A DNA stretch of 15,059 nucleotides from Pseudomonadota bacterium (GTDB lineage Bacteria > Pseudomonadota > Gammaproteobacteria > Steroidobacterales > Steroidobacteraceae). The position numbers were made by a program, and so were the translations under genes. Each line of letters opens with the position of its first letter. Position 1 is the stretch's first letter. The stretch lies in contig JAFAGC010000121.1 in assembly GCA_023423065.1 (NCBI GenBank), forward strand, positions 1 through 15,059, given 5' to 3'. This document shows positions 13,774 through 15,059 of the stretch, in pieces. The notes beneath the pieces were generated by a model. The model did not search any database, was not told where the DNA came from, and saw only the letters and a program-made list of their open reading frames with translations.

Positions 13774-13849
13774 TGGCAGGCCAGGAGGGAATCGAACCCC
13801 CAACCTGCGGTTTTGGAGACCGCCGCTCTGCCAATTGAGCTACTGGCCT
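13774..13849 (-). tRNA. tRNA-Trp (anticodon CCA)
   Basis: A complete 76-nt cloverleaf including an encoded 3' CCA. Acceptor AGGCCAG (13843-13849) pairs with CTGGCCT (13778-13784), and the discriminator is G. D-stem GCTC/GAGC; anticodon stem GCGGT/ACCGC with loop CTCCAAA, anticodon CCA, reading UGG; T-arm GGGGG-TTCGATT-CCCTC with one G·U pair. tRNA-Trp directly before secE-nusG is a common bacterial arrangement. It must be cut from a transcript shared with secE unless the gap at 13850-13938 serves it alone. Confidence 0.98.
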
Positions 13850-13854
13850 GTTCA

Positions 13855-13900
13855 GGGGCTTGCGCCCCATTCTTCAACGGGGTCCGCAAAGCCGGACCCC
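13855..13900 (-). repeat. two-hairpin unit between tuf and tRNA-Trp, copy 1
   Basis: On the minus strand GGGGTCCG–GCTTTG–CGGACCCC (13879-13900, 8-bp perfect stem) is followed after 10 nt by GGGGC–GCAA–GCCCC (13855-13868), a 5-bp stem with a GNRA loop. The tRNA 5' end is 5 nt further on. The first hairpin could be the tuf terminator, although its tail GTTGAAGAAT is not T-rich, or the 5' end of the tRNA-secE-nusG transcript. The same arrangement with a shared GGCTTTG loop and GGGGCGYAAGCCCCTG hairpin occurs after nusG (12774-12822). Confidence 0.6.
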
Positions 13901-13904
13901 ATCC

Positions 13905-13934
13905 ATTAATTGACTACCTCAAGTAGTTAGTCAA
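13905..13934 (-). promoter_or_regulatory. candidate sigma-70 promoter for tRNA-Trp–secE–nusG, inside an inverted repeat
   Basis: On the minus strand TTGACT (13929-13934, 5 of 6 to the -35 consensus), an 18-bp spacer, then ATTAAT (13905-13910, 4 of 6 to the -10). It lies just after the tuf stop and would start transcription near the hairpin at 13879-13900. Arms TTGACTA (13928-13934) and TAGTCAA (13911-13917) make an inverted repeat covering the -35 and spacer, which could instead be an RNA hairpin at the tuf 3' end. Confidence 0.45.
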
Positions 13935-13938
13935 TCCG

Positions 13939-15059
<1,121 letters not shown>

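Noticed and set aside
13764..13889. A 42-codon N-terminal extension of secE
   Set aside because: It is tRNA-Trp and its flank read as protein.

Overview
This is a core housekeeping locus, not an accessory island. On the minus strand it carries, in transcription order, the end of tuf (EF-Tu), tRNA-Trp, secE, nusG, rplK, rplA, rplJ, rplL, rpoB and rpoC. The high GC content, a SecE with three membrane segments, RpoB/RpoC sequences that keep E. coli numbering at key sites, and the tuf–trnW–secE–nusG order point to a high-GC gammaproteobacterium. A Xanthomonadales/Nevskiales/Steroidobacter-type lineage is my best guess, by inference only.

Layout from left to right: 1-428 (minus) is the N-terminal part of an alpha/beta hydrolase that runs off the window. 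It is divergent from a plus-strand membrane-anchored HExxH metallohydrolase (492-1679), and the two share a 63-bp gap holding a perfect 8-bp inverted repeat. The metallohydrolase converges on rpoC, with a strong terminator hairpin (1681-1706) between them whose U-tract for the rpoC transcript overlaps the metallohydrolase stop codon. rpoC (1807-6015) and rpoB (6031-10104) follow, then a GC-rich hairpin gap, rplL, rplJ, a 324-nt leader with a recognisable L10-binding structure, rplA, rplK, a 166-nt leader with a terminator and stem-loops, nusG, secE, tRNA-Trp, an 89-nt gap packed with hairpins and a candidate promoter, and tuf truncated inside its P-loop at the right edge.

How it works together: EF-Tu and tRNA-Trp serve elongation. 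SecE is a core translocon subunit and NusG couples transcription to translation. L11 and L10-L12 build the ribosomal GTPase stalk and L1 forms the L1 stalk. RpoB and RpoC are the catalytic subunits of RNA polymerase. Autogenous control by L10 (leader seen) and by L1 (candidate leader only) is expected.

I found no undescribed multi-gene system. What deserves a second look lies between the genes: a two-hairpin unit present once on each side of the tRNA-Trp–secE–nusG block; a recurring octamer CTAACTAC/GTAGTTAG in gene junctions; secE starting 10 nt after the tRNA CCA end; a promoter-like element inside an inverted repeat; and the divergent inverted repeat beside the hydrolase. The only intergenic stretch above 300 nt is the L10 leader region (11221-11544).
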